64,000 nt of DNA from positions 186,001-250,000 of the forward strand of contig NZ_JACODZ010000007.1 of the NCBI RefSeq assembly GCF_014280965.1, written 5' to 3'. Of this stretch, positions 25,983 to 35,585 are shown in pieces. Under the pieces are notes generated by a model that saw only the letters and a program-made list of their open reading frames with translations, was not told where the DNA came from and made no database searches. The translations under genes and the position numbers were made by a program. How positions within the stretch are numbered: position 1 is the stretch's first letter; each line of letters begins with the position of its first letter. The stretch comes from Echinicola salinicaeni (GTDB lineage Bacteria > Bacteroidota > Bacteroidia > Cytophagales > Cyclobacteriaceae).

Positions 25983-27171
25983 GTTGTAACCTCCTTTTCT
26001 TGTTTGCTTTTACAACATAAAAATCAATAAGCGGGGCAAAGACGTTCATCAATAGAACGGCCAGCATAATTCCCTCTGGATAGGCAGGGTTAGTCACCCT
26101 GATAATAACGGTCAAGAAACCAATCAATAAACCGTATAACCATTTACCGGATTCTGTTTGTGCCGCTGAAACAGGGTCAGTCGCCATAAATACAATACCG
26201 AATGCTACTCCACCAATTACCAAATGATAATGTGCAGGCATGGCCATGTATTCGTTTACAGCAAAAGCATTCATGATCAATCCCATGATATATGTTCCTG
26301 CAAATCCACTTACAATAATTTTCCAGCTTGCAACACCAGTTCCTACCAATACGGCCGCTCCTAAAAGAATCATCAATACAGAAGTTTCACCTATTGAACC
26401 TGGAATAAATCCTAAGAACATATTCGCAAAGCTGTAAAGACTATCACCAATTGAACTGTTATGTGCTGCTAATGCAGCAGTAACAGGCTCACCACTCTGA
26501 CCTGCTTGAAAAGCCACTGAAAGTGCTGTAGCACCAGAGAAGCCATCAACTGCAGCTTTGTCTCCTAGGTAAGTCCAAACTTGGTCACCTGATATTTGTG
26601 CTGGATAAGCGAAATACAAGAATGCCCTAGCGGTCAACGCTACGTTCAAGATATTCATTCCAGTACCACCGAATACTTCTTTACCGATTACTACTGCAAA
26701 GATTGTAGCCAAAGCAACTTGCCATAAAGGAATATATGGAGGCATAACCAAGGCTATCAACATCCCTGTAACCAAGAAACCTTCACTAATAGGGTGATTT
26801 CTGATCACACAAAAGGTAAACTCGGTCAATAGTCCAATTGCATAAGATACAATGAGTGTTGGTACTACTGCCATTGCTCCGAAAAGCACCTTATCAATAA
26901 ATGTAGCCTCTTCACCAACAGCTATAAAATGCTGGTAGCCTACATTAAATATCCCAAAAAGAAGCGCAGGAATCATGGCGATTACCACAGTAATCATCAC
27001 CCTCTTTAAATCTACTGCATCTTTGATCTGGGAACCTTTTGCCTTAGTAGTAATATCAGGAGCAAAAGCAATTGTCCGGTGTCCTTCATAAAGGGTGTAA
27101 AATTTCTCCCATTTACCCCCTTTTTCGAAATTCGGCTTTAGCTTATCAAATAAGTTTTGTAATGCCTTCAT
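25969..27171 (-). CDS. nqrB: Na+-translocating NADH:quinone reductase subunit B
   Basis: 400 residues with about ten membrane helices. The covalent FMN motif DGFSGAT is present (T215), as is the conserved RNHPISEGFLVTGMLIALVMPP segment of the sodium/quinone region. It is the core Na+-translocating subunit. It begins 3 bp after nqrA and overlaps nqrC by 14 bp. Confidence 0.96.
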   Translation of the reverse strand: MKALQNLFDKLKPNFEKGGKWEKFYTLYEGHRTIAFAPDITTKAKGSQIKDAVDLKRVMITVVIAMIPALLFGIFNVGYQHFIAVGEEATFIDKVLFGAMAVVPTLIVSYAIGLLTEFTFCVIRNHPISEGFLVTGMLIALVMPPYIPLWQVALATIFAVVIGKEVFGGTGMNILNVALTARAFLYFAYPAQISGDQVWTYLGDKAAVDGFSGATALSVAFQAGQSGEPVTAALAAHNSSIGDSLYSFANMFLGFIPGSIGETSVLMILLGAAVLVGTGVASWKIIVSGFAGTYIMGLIMNAFAVNEYMAMPAHYHLVIGGVAFGIVFMATDPVSAAQTESGKWLYGLLIGFLTVIIRVTNPAYPEGIMLAVLLMNVFAPLIDFYVVKANKKRRLQRATV

Positions 27172-27174
27172 ATT

Positions 27175-28536
27175 TTAACTATACATTAATAATTCAATCC
27201 CATTTCTCACAACTTCCTGCAAATCATTCTTGGAAGGATCTACAAACTCACACAAGGCTACATCTTCTTCAATTATCTCATAAAGTCCAAGCTCTTCCAT
27301 CTCATCAAAATCTTCTGAAATAATTGCCTTGAAAAGGTAGGTAGGAAGAACATCCATAGGAAGTACTTTTTCAAATACCCCAGAAACTACAAATGGCCTT
27401 TCTTCACCATGTGTATTGGTATCCACTTTAAATTCACCCTTGTTCAAAAAGGAGAACAAACCCAAAGCTTTACTGAAGCTCAATTTACTTGTACTCGGCT
27501 TAATCCATCCTAGGAATTCCTCATAGTCTCCCTCAGGGATCACAGTAATCTGATGGTGATAATATCCTACATAACCATCCGATGCTATTTTTTCTCCAGT
27601 CAAAACATTTCCGGAAATCACTCTCACATGTTCTGATTTCAGATTACCATTGACAAAAGTAGAAACATTTGCACCTACATATGTTTTCACATAAGCCGCT
27701 TTGTTCACTTCAGAACCAGTAACAGCTACCAGTTTGGATGCATCAAGGATTCCCTCAAGGAAAAGTTTACCAATCTGAACAACACCATAAGGATTTACTG
27801 TCCAAACCAAATCACCTTTATTGATAGGATCAATATGGTGAATCTGAACACCTACATTACCTGCTGGGTGTGGTCCTTCAAACTTGTTTACTTGAACTCC
27901 CTGAACATCAGCATAAGCTGGAGACACTTCAGACTGAGCGTCCAAATTCAAGTGTACTTGTCCTGAAGTAAGTTTTTTCAAAATTGAAATTCCAGCTTGG
28001 AAGAATTTCTCCTGCCCTTTTAACAAAACCCCATAATCAGGAGCTAAAGGATGAGAATCAAAACCTGAAATATAAATAGCTTTTGGCTCTTCATCTGGGT
28101 TGGCAACAACACCAAATGGTCTTTGGATGATCTGTGGCCATACCCCGCCTTTCAGCATTTGGGCAGTGGCTTGCTCTTTAGATAAGGATTTGAGATCTGA
28201 ATCAGAAAATTTGTCATAAGCCTCATAACTAACTTCCTTGTCAGCCATGATCCTGATTTCCAACAATTTTCGCTTTTCACCTCTTTTGATTTCCACGATT
28301 TCTCCCGAAACAGGAGCTGCATAAAGTACCTTTTCAAGTTTTTTATCAAACAAGATCGGCGTACCTGCTTTTACAGTATCCCCCTCTTTGACAAGAACTT
28401 TTGGACGCTGCATTCCTACAAAATCTGTAGGCTTAATCGCGAAGGTCTGAGCTGGCTGAAATGCTTCAATTTGCTTTTCCGCCTTACCTGCCAGCTTTAT
28501 ATCAAATCCCTTCTTAAGCTTAACTAGTTTTGACAT
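27175..28536 (-). CDS. nqrA: Na+-translocating NADH:quinone reductase subunit A
   Basis: 453 residues, soluble, cytoplasmic-side subunit. Typical blocks are KLKKGFDIKLAG at the N-terminus, a biotinyl-like segment (VKEGDTVKAGTPILFDK), GPHPAGNVGVQIHHIDPI and TGSEVNKAAYVKTYVGA. First gene of the operon, with the candidate -7 element at 28576-28583 upstream. Subunits A to E are all here; F, the NADH-oxidising FAD/2Fe-2S subunit, is not. Confidence 0.96.
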   Translation of the reverse strand: MSKLVKLKKGFDIKLAGKAEKQIEAFQPAQTFAIKPTDFVGMQRPKVLVKEGDTVKAGTPILFDKKLEKVLYAAPVSGEIVEIKRGEKRKLLEIRIMADKEVSYEAYDKFSDSDLKSLSKEQATAQMLKGGVWPQIIQRPFGVVANPDEEPKAIYISGFDSHPLAPDYGVLLKGQEKFFQAGISILKKLTSGQVHLNLDAQSEVSPAYADVQGVQVNKFEGPHPAGNVGVQIHHIDPINKGDLVWTVNPYGVVQIGKLFLEGILDASKLVAVTGSEVNKAAYVKTYVGANVSTFVNGNLKSEHVRVISGNVLTGEKIASDGYVGYYHHQITVIPEGDYEEFLGWIKPSTSKLSFSKALGLFSFLNKGEFKVDTNTHGEERPFVVSGVFEKVLPMDVLPTYLFKAIISEDFDEMEELGLYEIIEEDVALCEFVDPSKNDLQEVVRNGIELLMYS

Positions 28537-28575
28537 ATTTTATATTGTAACTATATGGTCCTTTGAAAAACGCCT

Positions 28576-28583
28576 CAAATCTA
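28576..28583 (-). promoter_or_regulatory. Candidate -7 element of the nqr operon
   Basis: On the minus strand this reads TAGATTTG, a full match to TAnnTTTG, about 40 bp upstream of nqrA. No clear -33 partner was seen. Confidence 0.4.
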
Positions 28584-28664
28584 ATAAAATACATTAGTTA
28601 TTAGAAGATAATTCTAGTAATATTTATAAGTGGAATATTGTCTTGACTAAAATTATTTTTTTGG

Positions 28665-29564
28665 TTATTGGGGGCATGCCTCTTGGTCGAGGGAATTAAT
28701 ATGATCCATCACCTGCTCCATCAACCACATAGGGGTGGATGTAGCACCACAGATCCCTACTTTATCGCCTGCATTGAACCAGCTTGAATCAAGCTCCTGC
28801 TCATTTTCTACAAAATAACTTCTTTCATTCTGCGACTTACAAACCTGATAAAGGGCCTTGCCATTGGAGCTCTTTTTACCAGAAACAAAAACAATAACAT
28901 CATTTTCCTGGGAAAATCGGGTAAGCTGTGGCTCCCTGTTGGAGACTTGACGACAAATCGAATCATTGGCAGTAAAATCTACCTCCTCTAAAGTCTGGTT
29001 CGAATCAGCCATCCGTTGGGCAATTTTTTCCTTTAATGCGTAAAAACCTTTGGTACTTTTGGTAGTCTGACTGAACAAAGTAACTGGTCTAGAAAAATCA
29101 ATCTTTTCTAGATCATCATCTTCCATCACCACTATTGCCTTTTCTAAGGTCTGACCAGTCAACCCAATCACCTCGGCATGGCCTTTCTTACCATATATCA
29201 CGATTTGACCATCCTTTCTTTCCATCTTGTCAAAAGCAGTCTTCACCCTATGCTGAAGCTTAAGCACCACTGGACAGGAGGCATCAATCAGTTCTATATT
29301 ATTTTCAATCGCTAATTTATAAGTCTCTGGCGGCTCACCATGCGCGCGGATCAGCACCTTACAATCAGATAGATTTTTCAGCTCTTCCCTATCTATGATC
29401 ACCAAGCCCTTATCACTCAAACGCTTAACCTCCATATCGTTATGGACAATATCACCCAGACAATAAAGGCTATTGGCTTCTTCCATTTCATCTTCAGCCA
29501 TCTTTATGGCAAACTCCACCCCAAAGCAATAACCTGAATTCTTATCTATTGTAACTTGCATCAT
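28665..29564 (-). CDS. ispH: 4-hydroxy-3-methylbut-2-enyl diphosphate reductase
   Basis: 299 residues. The three cysteines that ligate the 4Fe-4S cluster are present at C13 (SGYCFGV), C97 (DASCPVV) and C204 (NDSICRQ), close to their positions in E. coli IspH, along with the substrate-binding histidines in VHNDMEVKRL and IRAHGEPPE. It makes IPP and DMAPP in the last step of the MEP isoprenoid pathway. It follows cmk by 5 bp, so the two are probably one operon. MMQV at the start allows either of two adjacent ATG codons. Confidence 0.96.
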   Translation of the reverse strand: MMQVTIDKNSGYCFGVEFAIKMAEDEMEEANSLYCLGDIVHNDMEVKRLSDKGLVIIDREELKNLSDCKVLIRAHGEPPETYKLAIENNIELIDASCPVVLKLQHRVKTAFDKMERKDGQIVIYGKKGHAEVIGLTGQTLEKAIVVMEDDDLEKIDFSRPVTLFSQTTKSTKGFYALKEKIAQRMADSNQTLEEVDFTANDSICRQVSNREPQLTRFSQENDVIVFVSGKKSSNGKALYQVCKSQNERSYFVENEQELDSSWFNAGDKVGICGATSTPMWLMEQVMDHINSLDQEACPQ

Positions 29565-29569
29565 ATTAA

Positions 29570-30256
29570 TTAGTTATCTGCCGTCATTCTTTGCTGTGCC
29601 AGACTGGCAATTTCGTTAACTTGTTCCTGAAAATCCAGTAAACTAGTGTCTATTTCAACTGCATCATCAGATTTCCTTAAGGGGCTTTCCTCTCTATTTG
29701 AGTCAATTAGATCCCTTTCAGATAAATTTTGAATGATCCTGTCCAGCTCCACCATTTCTCCCTTCTCTAGCAATTCCTTTTGTCTTCTTTCAGCACGAAT
29801 TTTTAAATCAGCTGTCATAAAAACCTTTAACTCGGCCTCAGGAAAAACAACAGTACCAATATCCCTACCGTCCATAACCACTCCTTTGTGTTTACCCAAA
29901 CGTTGTTGCTGAGCAACCAACTCCTCGCGAACCTCTTTGATTTTACTCACTTCACTTACCCTTTCGGAAACTTCCATTTCCCTAATCTTCCGCTCAACAT
30001 TCAAACCATTGAGATAGGTCTCCTGAAATCCAGTATCTTCATTTTTATGAAAAGATATCTCCAAATCTTCCAAGGCCTTCTGAACATCCTTTGGGTTGGT
30101 CAAAACTGTAAACTTGTTGATAAAATATAATGTAGCGGCTCTGTACATGGCTCCAGAGTCAATATATGTGTAGCCCAACGCTTTGGCGACCTCCTTTGCT
30201 GTAGAGCTCTTTCCACATCCGGAATAACCATCTATGGCTACAATAATCTTTTTCAT
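29570..30256 (-). CDS. cmk: Cytidylate kinase
   Basis: 228 residues from the ATG at 30256, which places the P-loop at the N-terminus (IAIDGYSGCGKSSTAK-like, GYSGCGKSS). CMP-kinase features follow: YIDSGAMYRA, VMDGRDIGTVVFPEAELK and SERDLIDSNREESPLRKSDD. It phosphorylates CMP and dCMP to the diphosphates. The frame extends 13 codons further to 30295 but those residues do not match the family. Leads ispH in a two-gene operon. Confidence 0.95.
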   Translation of the reverse strand: MKKIIVAIDGYSGCGKSSTAKEVAKALGYTYIDSGAMYRAATLYFINKFTVLTNPKDVQKALEDLEISFHKNEDTGFQETYLNGLNVERKIREMEVSERVSEVSKIKEVREELVAQQQRLGKHKGVVMDGRDIGTVVFPEAELKVFMTADLKIRAERRQKELLEKGEMVELDRIIQNLSERDLIDSNREESPLRKSDDAVEIDTSLLDFQEQVNEIASLAQQRMTADN

Positions 30257-30428
30257 AATTAAAAATAAATGTTCACGCCTTCTATTTCTCCGCAAATATA
30301 AAAGGTTTGAATCGATTAATCCCCTTAAAATCCATATAGTATTACCTGTAAGTACTCATTCCGAACAGCTTTGAATTATCAATATTCACACTAATCCATT
30401 ATATTTATTAAAAAAACAAATTTATTAT

Positions 30429-32057
30429 ATGTTAGATTTTTCTGTTGAGGGTCAATTGGTGGACATTCCAAACCGAAACATTTTTCCGGCAAGAGTTGAA
30501 ATAAGCAAAGGCCGTATATCCAAAATAAAAAAATTGGCATCCGCTCCACAGCAATTTATCATGCCCGGCTTTATCGATGCCCATGTACATATTGAATCCT
30601 CCATGCTGGTTCCCTCAGAATTTGCCAGACTAGCAGTAATACATGGATCCATTGCTACGGTTTCTGATCCCCATGAGATCGCCAATGTATGTGGCAAAGC
30701 CGGGGTAGAATTTATGATCGAAAATGGAAATCAGGTCAATTTCAAATTCTTCTTTGGAGCACCTTCTTGCGTACCAGCAACGCCATTTGAAACGGCAGGT
30801 GGAGAAATCAATGCCAAAGACATTGACGACCTATTGTCCAGAAAGGAAATCAAATACTTGGCCGAAATGATGAATTGGCCAGGAACCATCAACCGAGACA
30901 CTCAAGTGATGGAAAAAATAGCCATTGCCCAAAAGTATGATAAGCCAGTAGATGGTCACGCTCCAGGCCTTAGAGGACAAACTGCAAAAAAATACATCGA
31001 TGCGGGGATAAGTACCGATCACGAATGCTTTACTGCAGAAGAAGCATTAGACAAGCTTCATTATGGAATGAAAATAGCCATTCGAGAAGGTAGTGCAGCA
31101 AAAAATTTCGAAGCTCTTATAGACCTGATCGATGATTATTCGGACCATATCATGTTTTGTTCAGATGACAAACATCCTGACAGCTTGGCCATTGGTCACA
31201 TCAACCAACTTGCAGCAAGGTCAGTAGCCAAAGGAAAGGATCTTTTCAAAACGCTCAAAGCAGCCTGCCTTAACCCCGTCTATCATTACGATTTAGAAGT
31301 TGGTCTGCTCAAGGAGGGAGACCCCGCAGACTTTATCATCGCAAAAGACCTCAAAGACTTTAAAATCCTTTCGACCTATATCAATGGAAACAAAGTTGCC
31401 GCTGAAGGAAAAACATTAATTCCCTCAGTCAAAAGCAAAATCATCAACAATTTCAATACGGAACACAAATCCCCTTCGGATTTTGAGATTTTGGCAAAGA
31501 GTAACACTGCCAGAATAATAGAAGCATTAAATGGACAATTAATCACTAATGAAATTTCTGGAAATATCCTTATAAATGATGGACTGGCAGTAGCCAATAT
31601 CGATGAGGATATCTTAAAAATCTCTGTCGTCAATCGCTACCAAAACAAAAAACCAGCTGTAGCATTCATTAAAAACTTTGGATTGAAAGAAGGAGCAATC
31701 GCCTCCTCCGTAGGACATGATTCTCACAATATCATTGCCGTTGGAGTAAATGATCATGCCATCGCAAAAGCTGTCAATTCACTTATTGATGTCAAAGGAG
31801 GAATTTCTGCGGTATCAGACAAAGAAAGTATTGTCTTGGCACTACCCGTAGCAGGCATAATGTCCGCCGAAGATGGATTTGAGATCGCTACTGCTTATAC
31901 TGAAATCGACAAAATGGTAAAAAAAATGGGATCGAAGCTAGACGCTCCCTTTATGACCTTGAGCTTTATGGCACTTTTAGTTATCCCTGATCTAAAACTC
32001 AGCGATTTGGGATTATTTGAAGGACAAAACTTCAAATTCACTTCTGTATTTAAATAA
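30429..32057 (+). CDS. ade: Adenine deaminase
   Basis: 542 residues with the amidohydrolase metal site PGFIDAHVHIESSML, then SDPHEIANVCG, GHAPGLRG, DHECFTAEEALDKL and MFCSDDKHPDSL, the blocks of the bacterial Ade/YicP family rather than the eukaryote-like adenosine-deaminase fold. The C-terminal domain has SVGHDSHNI, with metal-binding histidines. It converts adenine to hypoxanthine plus ammonia in purine salvage. Transcribed alone or with the overlapping sensor kinase gene downstream. Confidence 0.95.
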   Translation: MLDFSVEGQLVDIPNRNIFPARVEISKGRISKIKKLASAPQQFIMPGFIDAHVHIESSMLVPSEFARLAVIHGSIATVSDPHEIANVCGKAGVEFMIENGNQVNFKFFFGAPSCVPATPFETAGGEINAKDIDDLLSRKEIKYLAEMMNWPGTINRDTQVMEKIAIAQKYDKPVDGHAPGLRGQTAKKYIDAGISTDHECFTAEEALDKLHYGMKIAIREGSAAKNFEALIDLIDDYSDHIMFCSDDKHPDSLAIGHINQLAARSVAKGKDLFKTLKAACLNPVYHYDLEVGLLKEGDPADFIIAKDLKDFKILSTYINGNKVAAEGKTLIPSVKSKIINNFNTEHKSPSDFEILAKSNTARIIEALNGQLITNEISGNILINDGLAVANIDEDILKISVVNRYQNKKPAVAFIKNFGLKEGAIASSVGHDSHNIIAVGVNDHAIAKAVNSLIDVKGGISAVSDKESIVLALPVAGIMSAEDGFEIATAYTEIDKMVKKMGSKLDAPFMTLSFMALLVIPDLKLSDLGLFEGQNFKFTSVFK

Positions 32058-32121
32058 GAAGAGCAAACACCATTTTCAATTCCCAATTGAACAAATAAAC
32101 CTATACCAAACTCAGATCAAC

Positions 32122-33426
32122 TTGTTTTTCAATATAAAAAGACTTTGGAAAAAACTGACTGCCCTCTCTCCGGAACAGGGTATGGAAGGCAGGATTTTTA
32201 ATGCTACAGCCTTAATCCTTGTTTTATACCTAGTTGGAATGGTCATTTTTAACCTCGCGATTGGCCAAAAGACACTTTCCATTATCCTTGTCTTTACTGC
32301 CTTACTGATCATTCTTGCTTATATTATAGCCAGGAAATCAAGAAATTTCAAATACGGCATCAGGACATTGGCCGCTATCAGTTATCCCATCCTGGTCATC
32401 AATTTTTTTCTAAATGATGGAATCGAGGGACCAAGTGTCTATATCTTCCTAATGATTCACATCATCGTTTTGACTTTATCAGACCGAAAGGAATTCTGGT
32501 TTTGGGGTGCATATAATTTTTTATTCTTTAGCGTACTTTACGTTATAGACAGCAAATTCCCAGAACTAATCCCCCAAAACTACGACAGTATCAATATTAG
32601 AATTGCAGATCACTTAATCACCTATTTGGCCTGTCTAGTTGGAATGATCTCCATTATTTCTGTACTCAAATGGAACTATCACAAGCAAAAACTTAAAAGT
32701 GAATTCAGAAACAAAGCCTTTAAGGAGGCCAACTCGAATCTAGAAAACAGCTTGGAGCAAAAGAACAAAATCATCGCTCTCATATCCCATGATCTAAAAA
32801 GCCCTTTAATTTCCATCACCAATATTTTGGAAATGATCAAAGAAGGTGAATTGAATGAAGAGGAAACTAAAACGGTACAAGAAGACCTATTACTGATGGC
32901 CTCAAATACCCAAAAAATGGCTGAAAGCATTTTGGACTGGGCCACTGTAGAACTTAAAAGTAGCCAACCAATTCTTAAGAAAATTAATATACAGGACCGT
33001 TGCCAAGACACTTTGAAAACCTACAAGTCTTTGGCGGGGCAAAAAGGAATAAATTTTACAAAATCATTTTCTGGACAATTAAAAATCACAACAGATCCAG
33101 ACCGGATTCTATTGATCATCAGAAACCTACTGCAAAACGCCATCAAGTTTACTCCTCCAAAAGGGGAAATTTATTTTTCATATGAGAATAATGGTCAATA
33201 CGCCAATATCACCATAAGAGATACGGGAGTAGGTATTTCCGAAGAAAAAATAGAAAGTATTTTTAGCAAAAATTATATTTCATCTTTAGGTACCGCCTCA
33301 GAAAAAGGCTATGGACTGGGCTTGTATATCTGTAAAGAAAATGCCCAAAAAATCGGTGGGCAATTGGATGTTAGCAGTGAAATGGGATTCGGAACTACTT
33401 TCACCATCAAATTGCCCACCATTTAA
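32122..33426 (+). CDS. Membrane-bound sensor histidine kinase
   Basis: About 434 residues from the TTG at 32122. No ATG precedes residue MEGRIF at 32182, and a TTG at 32017 would overlap ade by 41 bp; 32122 is preferred because it keeps the conserved amphipathic lead-in (NIKRLWKKLTALSPEQG). Five to six membrane helices fill residues 20-190. HisKA follows with IALISHDLKSPL (phospho-acceptor His), then an HATPase domain with RNLLQNAIKFTPPKG, DTGVGISEEK and GYGLGLYICKENA. Autokinase of a two-component system; no response regulator is adjacent, so the partner is unknown. Start uncertain. Confidence 0.85.
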   Translation: MFFNIKRLWKKLTALSPEQGMEGRIFNATALILVLYLVGMVIFNLAIGQKTLSIILVFTALLIILAYIIARKSRNFKYGIRTLAAISYPILVINFFLNDGIEGPSVYIFLMIHIIVLTLSDRKEFWFWGAYNFLFFSVLYVIDSKFPELIPQNYDSINIRIADHLITYLACLVGMISIISVLKWNYHKQKLKSEFRNKAFKEANSNLENSLEQKNKIIALISHDLKSPLISITNILEMIKEGELNEEETKTVQEDLLLMASNTQKMAESILDWATVELKSSQPILKKINIQDRCQDTLKTYKSLAGQKGINFTKSFSGQLKITTDPDRILLIIRNLLQNAIKFTPPKGEIYFSYENNGQYANITIRDTGVGISEEKIESIFSKNYISSLGTASEKGYGLGLYICKENAQKIGGQLDVSSEMGFGTTFTIKLPTI

Positions 33427-33570
33427 TAAATTCATAGATTATAAGTCAGGAACTCGCTGCATTTAAATCAATCTGTATATCCGCAAAGACACCAGTAGCT
33501 TTTTGTAAATAAGATATTCTTTCAGTAAGAACACAAAAGTCCATAGAAACGATATTTTATTCCGTGCAAA

Positions 33571-33621
33571 CCTGTCTTCCGCCAGGTAGATCTGTGGAAT
33601 CTCCCAATAAATCTGGACAGG
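33571..33621. repeat. Imperfect stem-loop in the gap between two convergent genes
   Basis: CCTGTC at 33571 pairs with GACAGG at 33616, and inner CAG/AGAT segments pair with ATCTG through small bulges. No T-tract follows, so it is a weak terminator candidate for the convergent kinase and flavoprotein genes, or part of an intergenic repeat. The rest of 33427-33690 shows no gene. Confidence 0.3.
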
Positions 33622-33690
33622 CTGTGAGAAATAAGTTTACTGGTGTAATAACGGATAATCATATAAATCAATCTCAAGGTTGAATCTAAA

Positions 33691-34674
33691 TCACTTCACA
33701 GCCACTTTTCTTTTTGACATAATATCCTCAAATATCGCATGTGCATGCACAATGGTATTTTCAATGAAATACTCCCTTGTATTCAGTCCTCCACAAACAA
33801 CTCCTGCTAGATAGAGACCAGCGACATTAGACTCCTGACTTTTACCATCAAAACAAGGCCTTCTTTTTTCATCCAAAGTCAGTTCTACTCCTAGTTGATC
33901 AAGTAATTTATAGTTCGGTTGGTAACCGGTCATTGCCAATACAAAATCATTTTCGATAGTCACTTCACCATCAGGTGTATTGATCAGCACCTCTCCTTCC
34001 CTGATCTCTTTCAGGGTACTGTCAAAATAGGCTTTAATGGAGCCTTCTTTGATCCTGTTTTCAATATCAGGCCTCACCCAATATTTAACATTGGGATCCA
34101 CAGTTGGATTGATCATCACCATGGTCACTTCTGCTCCCTTCCGCCAGGTCTCCAAAGCTACATCAACGGCCGAATTACCTCCACCAACAACCAAAACCTG
34201 CTGTCCAATATAGGGCCAAGGCTCTTTATAATAATGCGTTACTTTTGGCAATTCTTCTCCGGGAACATTCATTTTATTGGGCAAGTCGTAAAAACCGGTT
34301 GAAAGGATAATTTTCTCTGCCAGATAATCTCCTTTGGAGGACTTGACCAAAAACTCCCCACTGGTCTGCTTTTCTACACTTTTAACCTCCTCATAAAGGT
34401 TAACTTTCAAATCATAATGTTGGCTCACCCTTCTATAATATTCCAAGGCTTCTGGACGGGTAGGCTGTTTATTAATAGACATAAACGGAATCCCACCCAT
34501 CTCCAGCTTTTCAGAAGTGGAGAAAAAAGTCATATTAACGGGATAATTATATATGGAATTGACCAATGTGCCCTTTTCCAATATCACATATTCAAGCTGA
34601 TGTTTTTCTGCTTCAATCCCACAGGCCAAACCTATAGGCCCTGCGCCAACTATTAATACATCGATTTTTTTCAT
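33691..34674 (-). CDS. ypdA: YpdA-like FAD/NAD(P)-dependent disulfide reductase
   Basis: 327 residues. The N-terminal FAD site is VLIVGAGPIGLACGIEAEK; the NADPH site is QVLVVGGGNSAVDVALE; YNYPVNMTFFSTSEKLEMGG and AMTGYQPNYKLL are blocks of the YpdA family. YpdA reduces bacillithiol disulfide in Firmicutes, and homologues are frequent in Bacteroidota, some of which make bacillithiol. The C-terminus has the FAD-binding GLYLAGVVCGG. There is no CxxC thioredoxin-reductase motif, which agrees with YpdA and not TrxB. Cytoplasmic; apparently a single-gene unit. Confidence 0.85.
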   Translation of the reverse strand: MKKIDVLIVGAGPIGLACGIEAEKHQLEYVILEKGTLVNSIYNYPVNMTFFSTSEKLEMGGIPFMSINKQPTRPEALEYYRRVSQHYDLKVNLYEEVKSVEKQTSGEFLVKSSKGDYLAEKIILSTGFYDLPNKMNVPGEELPKVTHYYKEPWPYIGQQVLVVGGGNSAVDVALETWRKGAEVTMVMINPTVDPNVKYWVRPDIENRIKEGSIKAYFDSTLKEIREGEVLINTPDGEVTIENDFVLAMTGYQPNYKLLDQLGVELTLDEKRRPCFDGKSQESNVAGLYLAGVVCGGLNTREYFIENTIVHAHAIFEDIMSKRKVAVK

Positions 34675-34780
34675 ACTATTTAAAACAGAATTTAAGATGG
34701 AGAGTTCGCCAAATAAGCGATAAAATCAAAATTCATAATCTAGCCTAAAATTAAGAATTCCTAAATTGAAAAATCAAAGC

Positions 34781-35548
34781 TTAGCTATCATTTGTATCAA
34801 ACTCCATGAACCGCTCTTTAAAACCTCCTGCCTCTAACACTTGCTTCTCTAAAAACTGGACCTTCTGACTTCCTTTTTCCCACAGCAATGCAGAAAGCCC
34901 AACAGTTCCGTACCCATTGACGGGAGCTATAAAGGCCGCCGAAACAGCCTTCTCAATTTCTATCGGCAATCCAGTTTTGGGTAAATTCTTTACTTTCTCC
35001 TCTTCTCTTCCCATATTCACTTCTATTAGATCATTCAAGCCAATTTCTTCCTGCTTGATGACTTCCTGAAGTTTCAACTTACTTTCCCGCACCTTTTTCC
35101 ATGGGACATTGATCAAAGAATTGCTCAGCCCATGAATTCCTACAGGCACTTTAAAAGGCCTTTCACCATAATTGGATAAATACCACATCTCCTCTTGATC
35201 ACCCACTAACAGATTAAAGCCATCAAATTGATCTTGTTTATCCTTTATGCTATCCATATAAGATTTTGGTGAAGAAACATCTTCTAAATAGTCAAGCACC
35301 AACCTCCCCCTACTCACAGGATTCGCTTTCAAATTTTCCAGATCCCTATAATTGGTCAAAGCAGCAAATCTCCCTTTTGGATGGAATCCCATCCAGGTTC
35401 CCCCACCTTTTAAATCTTTACCGGCATAAACCCCATTTTCCCATTGGAAAAGAGGCAAGGTGGGCCGAGTAAAAAACTCATCCCTATTGGCTACCATGAT
35501 CAATGAATAACGCGGGTGAGACTTCCATGCAAATGTTATCAAGCACAT
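34781..35548 (-). CDS. NRDE (TANGO2-like) family protein
   Basis: 255 residues beginning MCLITFAW, with Cys2 in the position of an N-terminal nucleophile, then the name-giving MVANRDEFFTRPTLPL, GGTWMGFHPKGRFAALTNYR and VNGYGTVG-like C-terminal segments. The family (PF05742) runs from bacteria to human TANGO2, for which roles in heme or lipid handling have been proposed; the bacterial role is not settled. An intrinsic terminator sits 18 bp in front of the start codon on the same strand, which is odd and is discussed among the findings. Confidence 0.88.
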   Translation of the reverse strand: MCLITFAWKSHPRYSLIMVANRDEFFTRPTLPLFQWENGVYAGKDLKGGGTWMGFHPKGRFAALTNYRDLENLKANPVSRGRLVLDYLEDVSSPKSYMDSIKDKQDQFDGFNLLVGDQEEMWYLSNYGERPFKVPVGIHGLSNSLINVPWKKVRESKLKLQEVIKQEEIGLNDLIEVNMGREEEKVKNLPKTGLPIEIEKAVSAAFIAPVNGYGTVGLSALLWEKGSQKVQFLEKQVLEAGGFKERFMEFDTNDS

Positions 35549-35565
35549 GTTCCAATTTAAAAAAA

Positions 35566-35585
35566 AGGCCGGAAAACTCCGGCCT
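35566..35585 (-). terminator. Intrinsic terminator just upstream of the NRDE gene
   Basis: AGGCCGGA (35566-35573) pairs perfectly with TCCGGCCT (35578-35585) around a 4-nt loop. On the minus strand the stem is followed by eight T. No minus-strand gene precedes it: the nearest upstream gene, at 35857, is on the plus strand. It could end a short non-coding transcript or attenuate the NRDE mRNA. The rest of the 308-bp gap holds the BlaI operators. Confidence 0.75.
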
